Shown here piece after piece: positions 38,483-46,842 of a stretch of DNA of 64,000 nucleotides (the first letter of the stretch is position 1; each line of letters starts with the position of its first letter). The position numbers and the translations under genes are program-made. The notes beneath the pieces were generated by a model. It saw only the letters and a program-made list of their open reading frames with translations. It was not told where the DNA came from and ran no database searches. The stretch covers positions 28,118-92,117 of the forward strand of contig CAKKRE010000051.1 of the NCBI GenBank assembly GCA_919902505.1, given 5' to 3'. The stretch is from Nitrospiraceae bacterium. Its GTDB lineage: Bacteria; Nitrospirota; Nitrospiria; Nitrospirales; Nitrospiraceae.

Positions 38483-41095
38483 CTACTGCCGGGCCGGCAG
38501 CCAGGTTCTGGCATGGACCGCCACGCGGAACGGCGGTTGTCTGGTGATGGTGGCCATATGCGCCGAATTTTTGCCCCACGGAATCTGATCGACGACAGCA
38601 TTGTTCAACAGGCCGTCGATCGGCACATACACGATCTGTTTCAGCGCGGCTTCGTCCGGCGCCAGATGGCCCCAGGTGAGGTCGCGCCAGTGGGCGGGGG
38701 TGCCGCCATAGGTTGTGGCGACGTCCATGCCGAATCGCGGTTCCGTCGGTTGCTCCTGCAGCACGAAGAACCAGCCCGGGTGTCCTCCGGCTTTGTTGTC
38801 GGCTCCGCGAACGTCCGCCTCGGTCAACGGAAATCCGAGCATGGTGATGTCGTGTGCCTGGGTCGCGCGGAAAATCGGATAGCGTTCCGTCGTGCCCAGC
38901 TCACGCCTGGTGCCGTCCGCAGACCAGACGCTCTCCAAGGCATAGACCATGGCCCGTGGATAACGCCGCAGGAGGTCGCCGCGAATGAGGAGCACCATCT
39001 GGCCGACCGCCGAGCCACGCGCACTGTGAGAGCCTAGGCGGCTGTCCGCCGCCCAGGAGGTGATCCGCGTGATGTCGAAACGAGATTCACGTTCCGCCTC
39101 GGTTGTCGGAAGTTCGTCCCCGGCTGCATCCCAGAATTGCCGGAAGTAGGTGCCGCGCTGATCGGTCGGAAACCCACGCCAGAGGAGTTCGCGGCTCATC
39201 TCGTGGTTCAGCCCGACCATGTAGGCCTCGATCAACTCCGGATTAGTCTTGAGGAGCGCAATCGTGTTCGAGGGCACCTGGTCCATGCCGGGCAACAACA
39301 GGTCCGGTGCATAGTCGCGCAATGGTTCGTACATCGGCTGGGGGAAACTCGGCGCGAATGTCGTCAGCTCCGTATTCTCGACGGTAGGCATCGTCTTTTT
39401 CACCGCGGCCAACACCGCCTCCTTCGGGGCCAGGCGTCGCAGCATCTCCACCTTGAGCTCAGACCATTCGCGCAACGCCGGTGCCTGCCGCTGCTTGGTT
39501 GCGACGGAAAATTGCATGAGCGGGCGAAACGCCTGGCCGGCCGCCGAGGCGGGCGACGTGGCGGGGAGCCGGAGCGCGTCGAGTTTGGCGGCATGCGACG
39601 CGATCGGACCATGGGGGCGGGTCAGCCGGCGAAAGGCGCCGGTCACGGCCGGATGGCCGGACAACAGGTTGTTGGCGGCAGTCGGCGGCGTCGTGGGGGA
39701 CGTGGCGATGCCCGTCAACGCTCGCAGCGCGGGCCCCGTGAGTTGCAGCAGCCTAGCCGGGTCGAGCGCGGCGAAATGTTTTTTCGAGAGACTGTCGCCG
39801 ACGGCCTCCGCCAACTGCGCGCGCTTGAGCCGCTGTCGATCCCGCCGTTCTTGTTCCAATTGATCCCAGGCCGAAGCCATCAACGGCTCCTGCTCGTGTT
39901 GGATCACCGTCGTGCCGATGCCGGCGGCGATGCGGTGGCGCGGATCCAGATTCAGATCGCGGAACCAGTGCGGCGGTTGGTCGGCGGGCGGCACGCTGTC
40001 CCGGTCTACGTACCATTGCCCATAGATGGGCGGGCCGAGGAGGGCGGGGGCTCCGGTCGTGCCGGCCATCGCTGCCGGCGCGTTGAGGATGGCGCCGAGG
40101 GCCAGTTGGAACGTCTTGCGCGGTTGGTCGGGCCAGGCACGCGGCTGAGTCTCCGGAGTGAGAAGGGCTCCACCCAGATCCAACAGGCTGCCCGGCGCGC
40201 CAGGCGGCAACGTCGGCATGCCCCAGCCGGGAGTTCGGATGTCCACCGGCCGCAAGCCAACCGTAGAGGGCAGGGGCTGGGCCTTCAATCGGCGTGCAAG
40301 CGATTCGAAGTCTCCTGCGAGGCCGGTCCGAAACTCCCACTGGAAAAAAACCGGCAGCGTGATTGGTCCAGCCGCGGCGTTCTTCACCCAAGCCGATTTT
40401 AAGGCCTGTTCGTCCTCCGGCGTGATCGGCTCGCCCAGCCCCGCTTTCCTCCCCACGTCGTAGGTGGGCACGAGGCAGGCGTAGTAGGCAGTATTGGGAT
40501 CGAGGCGGCGCGGGGCCAGCAGCCGCGAGAGCGTACGTTCCGGATGGTCGTTAAGAAGCTTCTGCAACGTCGCGCGCGCTGAGGGATCGGGCGTCGAGCT
40601 TTGGCCTGCCACGATTTGTGCATGGGCCCAGGCCCAGGACTGATCCAGGTCGGGTAAGTCTTCCAGGGCGCAGGTGATCGCCGGCAAGGGCCGCTGCGGA
40701 TTGGTCTTGAGCGTGGCCCGTTCCTTGGGAACGACGATCAAGCAGATCCATGGACGGAGGCGTCGCACGCTGTCGGCCGCCGCCGGGGTGAAGAGCCAGG
40801 GGAAGTCGGGGCGATCGAATTCGATGGCCGGAAAATAATTCGGCTCGAAGTCGGTCATGTGGGCATGTGGCTCCGTGCGAATGATCTCGCGCGCGTCCAG
40901 GCCGGTGATGTCGCCGGGGCCATAGAGTTGCACGTTGACGTCGATGGGCGCCCGGTCGTTTACCCGGAGACGGACGGGGAGGGCAAGGCGTCCCGCCGTG
41001 GCAGGGCTGGAAGCGCCGGGTCCGGAGAGGCCCGCGAGGAGTCCTTGGCGAAGCCAGGAGTAGAAGCGATAGGTGGCTGCGGTCGGTTCAGGCAT
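38483..41095 (-). CDS. uncharacterised 870-residue protein of the eight-gene operon
   Basis: No known function. The N-terminus has a recognisable pattern: YRFYSWLRQGLLAGLSG, VNVQLYGPGDITGLDAREII, FEPNYFPAIEFDRPDFPWLF, RLRPWICLIVVPKE. The middle is helical; the C-terminal part (LLRRYPRAMVYALESVW, WFFVLQEQPTEPRFGMDVAT, TWGHLAPDEAALKQIVYVPI) looks globular and conserved. No signal peptide, membrane span or enzymatic motif was found. It lies 20 bases downstream of a DUF6603 gene and 20 bases upstream of the coiled-coil gene. Confidence 0.8.
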   Translation of the reverse strand: MPEPTAATYRFYSWLRQGLLAGLSGPGASSPATAGRLALPVRLRVNDRAPIDVNVQLYGPGDITGLDAREIIRTEPHAHMTDFEPNYFPAIEFDRPDFPWLFTPAAADSVRRLRPWICLIVVPKERATLKTNPQRPLPAITCALEDLPDLDQSWAWAHAQIVAGQSSTPDPSARATLQKLLNDHPERTLSRLLAPRRLDPNTAYYACLVPTYDVGRKAGLGEPITPEDEQALKSAWVKNAAAGPITLPVFFQWEFRTGLAGDFESLARRLKAQPLPSTVGLRPVDIRTPGWGMPTLPPGAPGSLLDLGGALLTPETQPRAWPDQPRKTFQLALGAILNAPAAMAGTTGAPALLGPPIYGQWYVDRDSVPPADQPPHWFRDLNLDPRHRIAAGIGTTVIQHEQEPLMASAWDQLEQERRDRQRLKRAQLAEAVGDSLSKKHFAALDPARLLQLTGPALRALTGIATSPTTPPTAANNLLSGHPAVTGAFRRLTRPHGPIASHAAKLDALRLPATSPASAAGQAFRPLMQFSVATKQRQAPALREWSELKVEMLRRLAPKEAVLAAVKKTMPTVENTELTTFAPSFPQPMYEPLRDYAPDLLLPGMDQVPSNTIALLKTNPELIEAYMVGLNHEMSRELLWRGFPTDQRGTYFRQFWDAAGDELPTTEAERESRFDITRITSWAADSRLGSHSARGSAVGQMVLLIRGDLLRRYPRAMVYALESVWSADGTRRELGTTERYPIFRATQAHDITMLGFPLTEADVRGADNKAGGHPGWFFVLQEQPTEPRFGMDVATTYGGTPAHWRDLTWGHLAPDEAALKQIVYVPIDGLLNNAVVDQIPWGKNSAHMATITRQPPFRVAVHARTWLPARQ

Positions 41096-41115
41096 GGTGT
41101 GTCATCCCATTTGAA

Positions 41116-44100
41116 TTACGTCGTGACTGCTGTGTTCCCCCGTCGCCGTCTGCGAGCCGGGGCCTGGCCGGCGGCGCCGAAGGGGGCCACCCGGGCCAAC
41201 ACTGCCGCCGAGAGCACATAGCCCGGTTTCGGCCGCTCCGGCGGCCGCGTCGGATCAATCAGCAAGGTCTCATAGGCAATCGGCGTCGTGAGGCCTGCCT
41301 CGTCGTCCACGGCCAGATCGTCGGCCGCGATCGTGAGGCCGCCGTCGAGCGGGACAAACGCCGGTTGTGCCAACTGCTCATCCTCGCGCAGGTCTTCGAA
41401 CTGGGCCAGGGCGAAGGGCTCTTGTACCGGCGTCGTCCGCCAGGGCTGCGCGCCGGTCCGATCCGTCACCGAGACCGTTACCGTCGTGGGCCCGCCGACC
41501 AGCGGTGCGGTGCCCAGCTTCGTGAGGTGTCTATTCAACGGCGCGATCCGCTCGCGCAGCGTCAACTCCGCCCAGGGATGGACGCGCAGGCCGTTGGCCG
41601 GCTGGGCGGTCTCTCTGATGGTCACGACCGGGGCGCTGCTCCGGGGTACGGTTCCACTCCAATTGCGCCGGTCGGCCAGGGCCGCGGCGATCAAGCCTAT
41701 GACATCCACCGCAGCCGGCAGCGGCGGCGCAGTCTTGCTCCCGAACGTCCGTGAGAAGGACACCGAGACCGAGAAGAGCAGGATCTTGATCGAGGCCTTG
41801 CCCTCCACCTGCCAGGGCGTGGGTCCGGCCAAGCGTCCCTTGAAGGAGACCCCCAGCAGCAGCCGCCCGCGATAGCGCAACGCCAAGGCCGCGCCCACCT
41901 CGACCTCAAAGGCCAAGGGGGCCAACTGAATGATCGCATCGAAGCCGAGCATGCCGTCGAAGCTGAACCCGCCACCCGCCGCATGCAGGTCCACCCGGGC
42001 TCCGAACTGCACCGTATTGGAGGTGACCGCCAGATAGGCCTGGCAGCGTAACTGGAGCGAGTCGCCGTCAGCGAGCTGCAGGGCCAGCCGCTGCAACGCC
42101 GGAAGCCCCGGCGGCGGCGCAAACCGCGGGTGGAACCCGCCGATGGCCAGCACAAACTGTGGCTGACGCCCCCAGCCCGCGCGTAACGCCATGTCGCCGG
42201 TCAATGTGAACTGGAGAATCCGGGAGTCATAGAGCGTCGCATCCAACGCCACGGTCTCGGCACTCACATCCAATACGCCCAAGGCATCCATGCGAATCTG
42301 AATGAGCGGATGGGTCTGGTTCGGCAACAGGACTTGCAAGCGGCCCAACACGACCACCCGAATCGGCGCGGGCAGTTCGACGAGCAGGGCCAGATCGAGC
42401 GTGAGCAAGGTCGGCGAGCCCCAGCGTAGTTGCACCATCGGGCCAAAGACATGGCGGCCGGCGGTGGGCGGAAACACGCGGCGCAGGTCACTGAAGATCT
42501 GTGGGGCATTCCGGAGCGGATCGGGCGGAAACAACACCGAGTTCAAGGTGCCGGTCTTGAGGCCCTCGCGCAACACGTCGGTGCGGACGGTGCGATGCAG
42601 CGCCGCCAACCCGCCGATGCCGGTGAGGGTGAAGCCCAGCCCGATGGGGATGGGCGCGAAGCCTTCGGCGGTGAGGATCACGATCAACGAATAGCCTTTG
42701 CTGCCGTCCGGCAGCTTGGTAGTGAGCAGTCCCAGCGCCTTGATGGCAATCGTCTCGGCCAGCTCCAGTTGCAGTATCCCGCTGTATTCGGCGCGCTGGG
42801 GATCGAAGCCCAGGAAGCCGCCACCGGTCACCCCCGCTGTCGCGATCGCCAGGCCGATGCCGGTCGGAGGCTTGAAGCCGAGGGAGAGGTCAAGTGGGCC
42901 CAAGTTTCCGCCGCTCGGAGGAAGCCGGAGGCTCGCAGCGAATCCCACCTGGTCGATGGTGGCGGTGATCGGGCCAAGTTTGAGGGTGGCGCTCGTGGCG
43001 GCCTCGATGTCGATGCCCTGGTCCTCGCGGTTGTGCGACCGGACGGCGAGCCGGAGCAGCTCGATCGAAATCGCATTGAACAGGGTGACGTGCAGGGGTA
43101 GGGTCGCTTCGAATCCCACTTCGCCCTGCAGCGAGAGCCCACGGCGGAACGACCACTCACCGGCGAGATCGAACGGAACGGCAAGACCATCCTTAGGGAA
43201 AATCTGCGCGAGAAACCCATCACCTTTGGAGAAATCAATCACCACCTCGCCGCGTTCCACGGCGAAGGCAATCGCCGGGTCCACTGTGGCGCGAGCCGGT
43301 GCGGCCGAGTCGACATGCAGGTCCAGTTTCACGGAAGCGCGGAGGCGCTGCATGGCCAAGCGAGAGCCTTCCGCCGAGTCGATCACGACAAAAGGTTCGG
43401 CGTCGCCTGTACGGGCGAACTGGGCTCCCACGGTGACATCCATCGCGGTGCCTGCCGGCAACTGGAAATCCAGATCCAAGGGTGGACGGATGGAAGCGGT
43501 CAGATCACTGCTGACGCGGACGACCGTATCGAAGGTCACCTGCCACGCGCTCTCGGTGACGGTGTCGCTACGCTCGATCGAGGTTGGTGCGCGCAACGTC
43601 ACGTCCAGGCCGGGGGGCGAGAATGTCGGGTTGACCTCGGCGTTGAATCCGAAGGCTTCCAACAGTGCCGGCTCACCAGCCGGGTGCAGGATCTCAGCGG
43701 GGATGCCGAATTTCTCGTGTAGTAACCTCTGCAACATCCTGAACAGCGTCAGGCCGTCGAACGAGGGCGCGCCCCAGCCATAGACGTCGCGCAACAATCC
43801 CGTCGGGTCGGTGAAGAGCTGCAGCAGGCGATTGAGATGCAGGGTCTTCCGGACGTAGGGACCGTGGAGCGACCCTTCCGGCAGGCCTGGCTCGTCGACG
43901 ACCTCGATCGTGCCGGTGCCGAGCAGCAGCAGGGCGATCTGAGGGAAGCGGACTTCGAAGTAGTCGGCCACCAAACGATGCAGGAGCCGTTCCGGGAACA
44001 GACGAGCGAAGGCGGCGAGTTCAGTCTTGTGTTGGGGCGAGAGGGCTGCGTCGTTGCCGAAGGTTTGCAGGGCCCGCACCACTCCCTCGATGCCTTGGAG

Positions 44101-44397
44101 CGTCGCGCGTAGTTGTTGCATCAAGGCGGCGACGGTGGAGGCGATGGCTGCGCGATCGTCCTGCGTCACGGCTTGGGCCAAGTCGTTGATGAGGGGGTCA
44201 AGTTCGGCGGCAGCCGTGGCTGTGGCGGTGAGCGCACCAGTCAGCGCGGTCGTGTCCGGCTCCATCTCGAAGACGCGCAGGCCCAACCATGGCAGTACGT
44301 CGTCCAGCGTACCGGTTTCGGCGCGCTGCACCAGCGGTTCGAAGACCCGCGCAAGTTCCCCGGCCAATTGTTCGAGCGACCCGACAGCTGTACTCAT
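41116..44397 (-). CDS. giant DUF6603-type protein, first paralogue
   Basis: A 1093-residue protein rich in alternating hydrophobic beta strands, as in DUF6603 proteins, which have no established function. The N-terminal 200 residues are helical (ELAGELARVFEPLVQR, LIADALTQ-like pattern). The core has repeated extended strands (FQLPAGTAMDVTVGAQFART, LDVTLRAPTS) and the DUF6603-like block GIGLAIATAGVTGGGFLGFD, GLGFTLTGIGGLAALHRTVR, FSFDGMLGFDAIIQLAPLAF. The last 600 or so residues are almost identical to the paralogue at 46843-50166, while the N-terminal halves differ. The C-terminus is basic (RRRRRGN). Its ATG overlaps the protease stop by 4 bases. Confidence 0.8.
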   Translation of the reverse strand: MSTAVGSLEQLAGELARVFEPLVQRAETGTLDDVLPWLGLRVFEMEPDTTALTGALTATATAAAELDPLINDLAQAVTQDDRAAIASTVAALMQQLRATLQGIEGVVRALQTFGNDAALSPQHKTELAAFARLFPERLLHRLVADYFEVRFPQIALLLLGTGTIEVVDEPGLPEGSLHGPYVRKTLHLNRLLQLFTDPTGLLRDVYGWGAPSFDGLTLFRMLQRLLHEKFGIPAEILHPAGEPALLEAFGFNAEVNPTFSPPGLDVTLRAPTSIERSDTVTESAWQVTFDTVVRVSSDLTASIRPPLDLDFQLPAGTAMDVTVGAQFARTGDAEPFVVIDSAEGSRLAMQRLRASVKLDLHVDSAAPARATVDPAIAFAVERGEVVIDFSKGDGFLAQIFPKDGLAVPFDLAGEWSFRRGLSLQGEVGFEATLPLHVTLFNAISIELLRLAVRSHNREDQGIDIEAATSATLKLGPITATIDQVGFAASLRLPPSGGNLGPLDLSLGFKPPTGIGLAIATAGVTGGGFLGFDPQRAEYSGILQLELAETIAIKALGLLTTKLPDGSKGYSLIVILTAEGFAPIPIGLGFTLTGIGGLAALHRTVRTDVLREGLKTGTLNSVLFPPDPLRNAPQIFSDLRRVFPPTAGRHVFGPMVQLRWGSPTLLTLDLALLVELPAPIRVVVLGRLQVLLPNQTHPLIQIRMDALGVLDVSAETVALDATLYDSRILQFTLTGDMALRAGWGRQPQFVLAIGGFHPRFAPPPGLPALQRLALQLADGDSLQLRCQAYLAVTSNTVQFGARVDLHAAGGGFSFDGMLGFDAIIQLAPLAFEVEVGAALALRYRGRLLLGVSFKGRLAGPTPWQVEGKASIKILLFSVSVSFSRTFGSKTAPPLPAAVDVIGLIAAALADRRNWSGTVPRSSAPVVTIRETAQPANGLRVHPWAELTLRERIAPLNRHLTKLGTAPLVGGPTTVTVSVTDRTGAQPWRTTPVQEPFALAQFEDLREDEQLAQPAFVPLDGGLTIAADDLAVDDEAGLTTPIAYETLLIDPTRPPERPKPGYVLSAAVLARVAPFGAAGQAPARRRRRGNTAVTT

Positions 44398-46829
44398 GGT
44401 TGCGATATGGTCCGTGATTCAATCGGGGCCGTGAAACTCTCCGTCAGCAGCATGGAGACAAAAGAGTGGTACCGGTCGAGGCTCTGCCGCAGTCTTGGAC
44501 TACCCTGTCGGGCCAGCAGATCCAGGCAGCGGTCGAGGTATCGGGAGGCCGATTCTTTCTCGATCGGCAGGGGACCGTCAACGGCTCGCGTGCCGTGGAT
44601 GAGGCGCCGCAGGAGCGCCGGTCCCGCCGCGCGATGCCACATGGTCGCGATGCGCCGGTTGCTGTTGATCAGACGCCGGGCTTCGCTAAAGTGTCGGCTG
44701 ATGGCGGCGGCGACGTGTTCTCCTTCGGGATAGTCCTTGAGCCGCTCGCGGAGCGTGCGGAGCCAGGAGGTGAATGGCGCAGGGGTTCCGGTGAAGGCCG
44801 ACGCCTTTGGCTCGCGCTGGAATGACTCATCCAAACCTGACGGAGGATGGATCCGAGGTACGCCACCTCCACCTCCACCGCCTCCGGCCCCGCCGCCCCC
44901 GGCAGCTGCTGCACGCACGGCATCGATGGCGGCTTGGATGTTGAGTTTTCCCCCGCCCCAGGTCGCGTCCCGTCCGCCGGCCGGCCGGTCTCGCGCCGTC
45001 GCCTGCAAGTGGCGGACGATGTCGGCTCTGGTGAGCCGGGGATTTTCCTCCAGGAGCAGCGCGATGGCCCCGGCCACATGGGGAGCGGCCATGCTGGTGC
45101 CGGTGAGATCCTCATACAGACAACAGCAGGCATCGGGGCAACAATCGCAACAGCGTCCGCGCAGGTTGGCCGCATCGGCTTTCGCGGAGGTGATTTCTAG
45201 TCCCGGTGCGGCGATGTCGGGCTTGCGGTTGGTTGCGGCACCCCTCGCGACGGGGCCTCGGCTGGAAGAAGAGACGATCCCGGTTGAAGGCCAGCAATCG
45301 CAGCGGCTCGTGCGTGAGGCATGGTTGGCGACCGTGATGACTTGGGACGCGGTGCCGGGAATGCTGAGTGTTGCGTCCAGGCTCGCCCGCACCTTGCCGT
45401 CATCCGGAGTTTTCGGCGGGAGAAACCAGGGTGTGTTCGTACCGCGTTCGATCCAGCAGTGAAAATCGACGGCCCCGGCATTGGGATTCGCGAGGGTCAG
45501 CTTCCACGAGCCATCGAGGAGGTGTCCACGCCGGGAGCGCGCGATGGTGATGCGAAAGTTATTATTGCGGTCGTGCTCGCCGTTGATGGTCCCGTCGATC
45601 GAGACGCGGGTTTGCCGGTTGGCGGCAGCCGCGGGATTGGCGATAAACGGCGGGGCGGCGGCGTTGGCCGGAAGGTCGGTGCCATGGTTGACGACGCCGC
45701 TGGCGGCGCCGCCGGGCGCGGTCACGGTTAGGTTGAGGGTGCCGCCCCGGTCGTACCAGAGATCCAATAGCGCGTCGGACCTACGTCCCTTGGGCATCTC
45801 GAATTCAACTTCCAGATTGCCGTTCCCCGGCACGCGACCTTGCACGTGTCGCAACATGCCGCCTTCGTTGCCGGCCGATTTGACGACGATCTGCGGATGG
45901 TGCAGGAAGTCGCCGGTTTCGACGTGGGCGTCGATCGCCAGCTCGACGGCGCTTGTGCCGTCATGCGGCCCCAGGTTGTCGCCCTGGCTGATGTTGATGA
46001 CCTTCGGCTTGTCGATGCTGCCCAGAAAGCCGAAGATGAAATCGATGGCTTCGATGAGACGTTGGTTTTCGCCGATCTCTTCGTCGTCGGTATAGTCGTA
46101 GCGAACGACGATGAGTTCGGCCTCCGGTGCCACGCCCACATAGGTTTGGCTGACGTGGCAGCAGGTCGGAGGTCTGCCGTTGCCTGCAGCAATGCCCGCG
46201 ACATGGGTGCCGTGGCCCTCCCGGTTGTTGCTTGCATCGACATCTTTGGTGCGTACTCTGGCTCGGCCCTTCAGCGCTTGGGTGATTTGGTCTTGGTCAT
46301 AGACGACGCCGATATTGTTGGGTCCCCTCGTGTCGCCCGCTCGGAAGGGCAACATGTGATCCCAGATCGCGAGAATCCTCGATTTCCCGTTCGCATCGAC
46401 GAACGAGCCGTGCCGCCAGTCGATGCCGCTGTCGATGATGCCGACGACGACGCCCTTTCCTTTGCGCGAGAGGGGGCCGGTGTGTACGGCGGTGGCGCGG
46501 ATTTCTTTCAAACTGAAGTTGAGTTCGCGATGCATGCGGCGCGGCCCCTCCACGGTCGTGACGTGGGGGATTGCAGCGAGATCGTCGAGACGGTCGAAAG
46601 CAATGGTGCCGGTGGCGATGCCGTAGCCCTTGCGAGGATGACGGACGAGCGTGCGCTGCACGAAGCCGACGGCGGTCAGGTCGTCTGCGCTGCCGGTGAA
46701 GGCGACGATGACGCCCACCTGCTCACTCTTTGCGCGGGAGCGTGTTTTTGGCACGGCCGCCGCTGCCGCATCGGCTGTCCGGTTGGTACGAAGTTTCGAC
46801 CGTAGTCCAGGATCGAGTTTTTTGTTCAT
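44394..46829 (-). CDS. S8 family serine peptidase (subtilisin-like) with cysteine cluster
   Basis: A subtilase of 811 residues with the complete triad: Asp in GIIDSGIDWRHG (about residue 133), His in EGHGTHVAGIAAGN (about 207) and Ser in GTSMAAPHVAGA (about 578). An inhibitor-like or mixed alpha/beta N-terminus precedes it. Between residues 330 and 500 is an inserted beta domain. Just before the active Ser sits a cysteine-dense segment, RGRCCDCCPDACCCLYED (about 557-573), and another CC pair follows GRPPT near 213. A glycine-only linker (about 650-665) leads to a helical tail. There is no signal peptide, so it probably works in the cytosol or leaves with a complex. Substrates may be other operon products. 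Confidence 0.88.
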   Translation of the reverse strand: MNKKLDPGLRSKLRTNRTADAAAAAVPKTRSRAKSEQVGVIVAFTGSADDLTAVGFVQRTLVRHPRKGYGIATGTIAFDRLDDLAAIPHVTTVEGPRRMHRELNFSLKEIRATAVHTGPLSRKGKGVVVGIIDSGIDWRHGSFVDANGKSRILAIWDHMLPFRAGDTRGPNNIGVVYDQDQITQALKGRARVRTKDVDASNNREGHGTHVAGIAAGNGRPPTCCHVSQTYVGVAPEAELIVVRYDYTDDEEIGENQRLIEAIDFIFGFLGSIDKPKVINISQGDNLGPHDGTSAVELAIDAHVETGDFLHHPQIVVKSAGNEGGMLRHVQGRVPGNGNLEVEFEMPKGRRSDALLDLWYDRGGTLNLTVTAPGGAASGVVNHGTDLPANAAAPPFIANPAAAANRQTRVSIDGTINGEHDRNNNFRITIARSRRGHLLDGSWKLTLANPNAGAVDFHCWIERGTNTPWFLPPKTPDDGKVRASLDATLSIPGTASQVITVANHASRTSRCDCWPSTGIVSSSSRGPVARGAATNRKPDIAAPGLEITSAKADAANLRGRCCDCCPDACCCLYEDLTGTSMAAPHVAGAIALLLEENPRLTRADIVRHLQATARDRPAGGRDATWGGGKLNIQAAIDAVRAAAAGGGGAGGGGGGGGVPRIHPPSGLDESFQREPKASAFTGTPAPFTSWLRTLRERLKDYPEGEHVAAAISRHFSEARRLINSNRRIATMWHRAAGPALLRRLIHGTRAVDGPLPIEKESASRYLDRCLDLLARQGSPRLRQSLDRYHSFVSMLLTESFTAPIESRTISQP

Positions 46830-46842
46830 CGAGGCATCCTCG

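Noticed and set aside
37671..38588. Plus-strand Cys/Leu/Gly-rich frame opposite the coiled-coil gene
   Set aside because: It is the complement of Ala/Gln-rich heptad codons; the repetitive composition is a by-product.
42430..43783. Arg/Ser/Pro-rich plus-strand frames opposite the DUF6603 genes
   Set aside because: They mirror the minus-strand coding pattern, recur identically opposite both paralogues, and encode no recognisable protein.
45840..46805. 321-codon plus-strand frame over the protease gene
   Set aside because: It is antisense to the protease catalytic region, whose Asp and His motifs are intact; no independent support.
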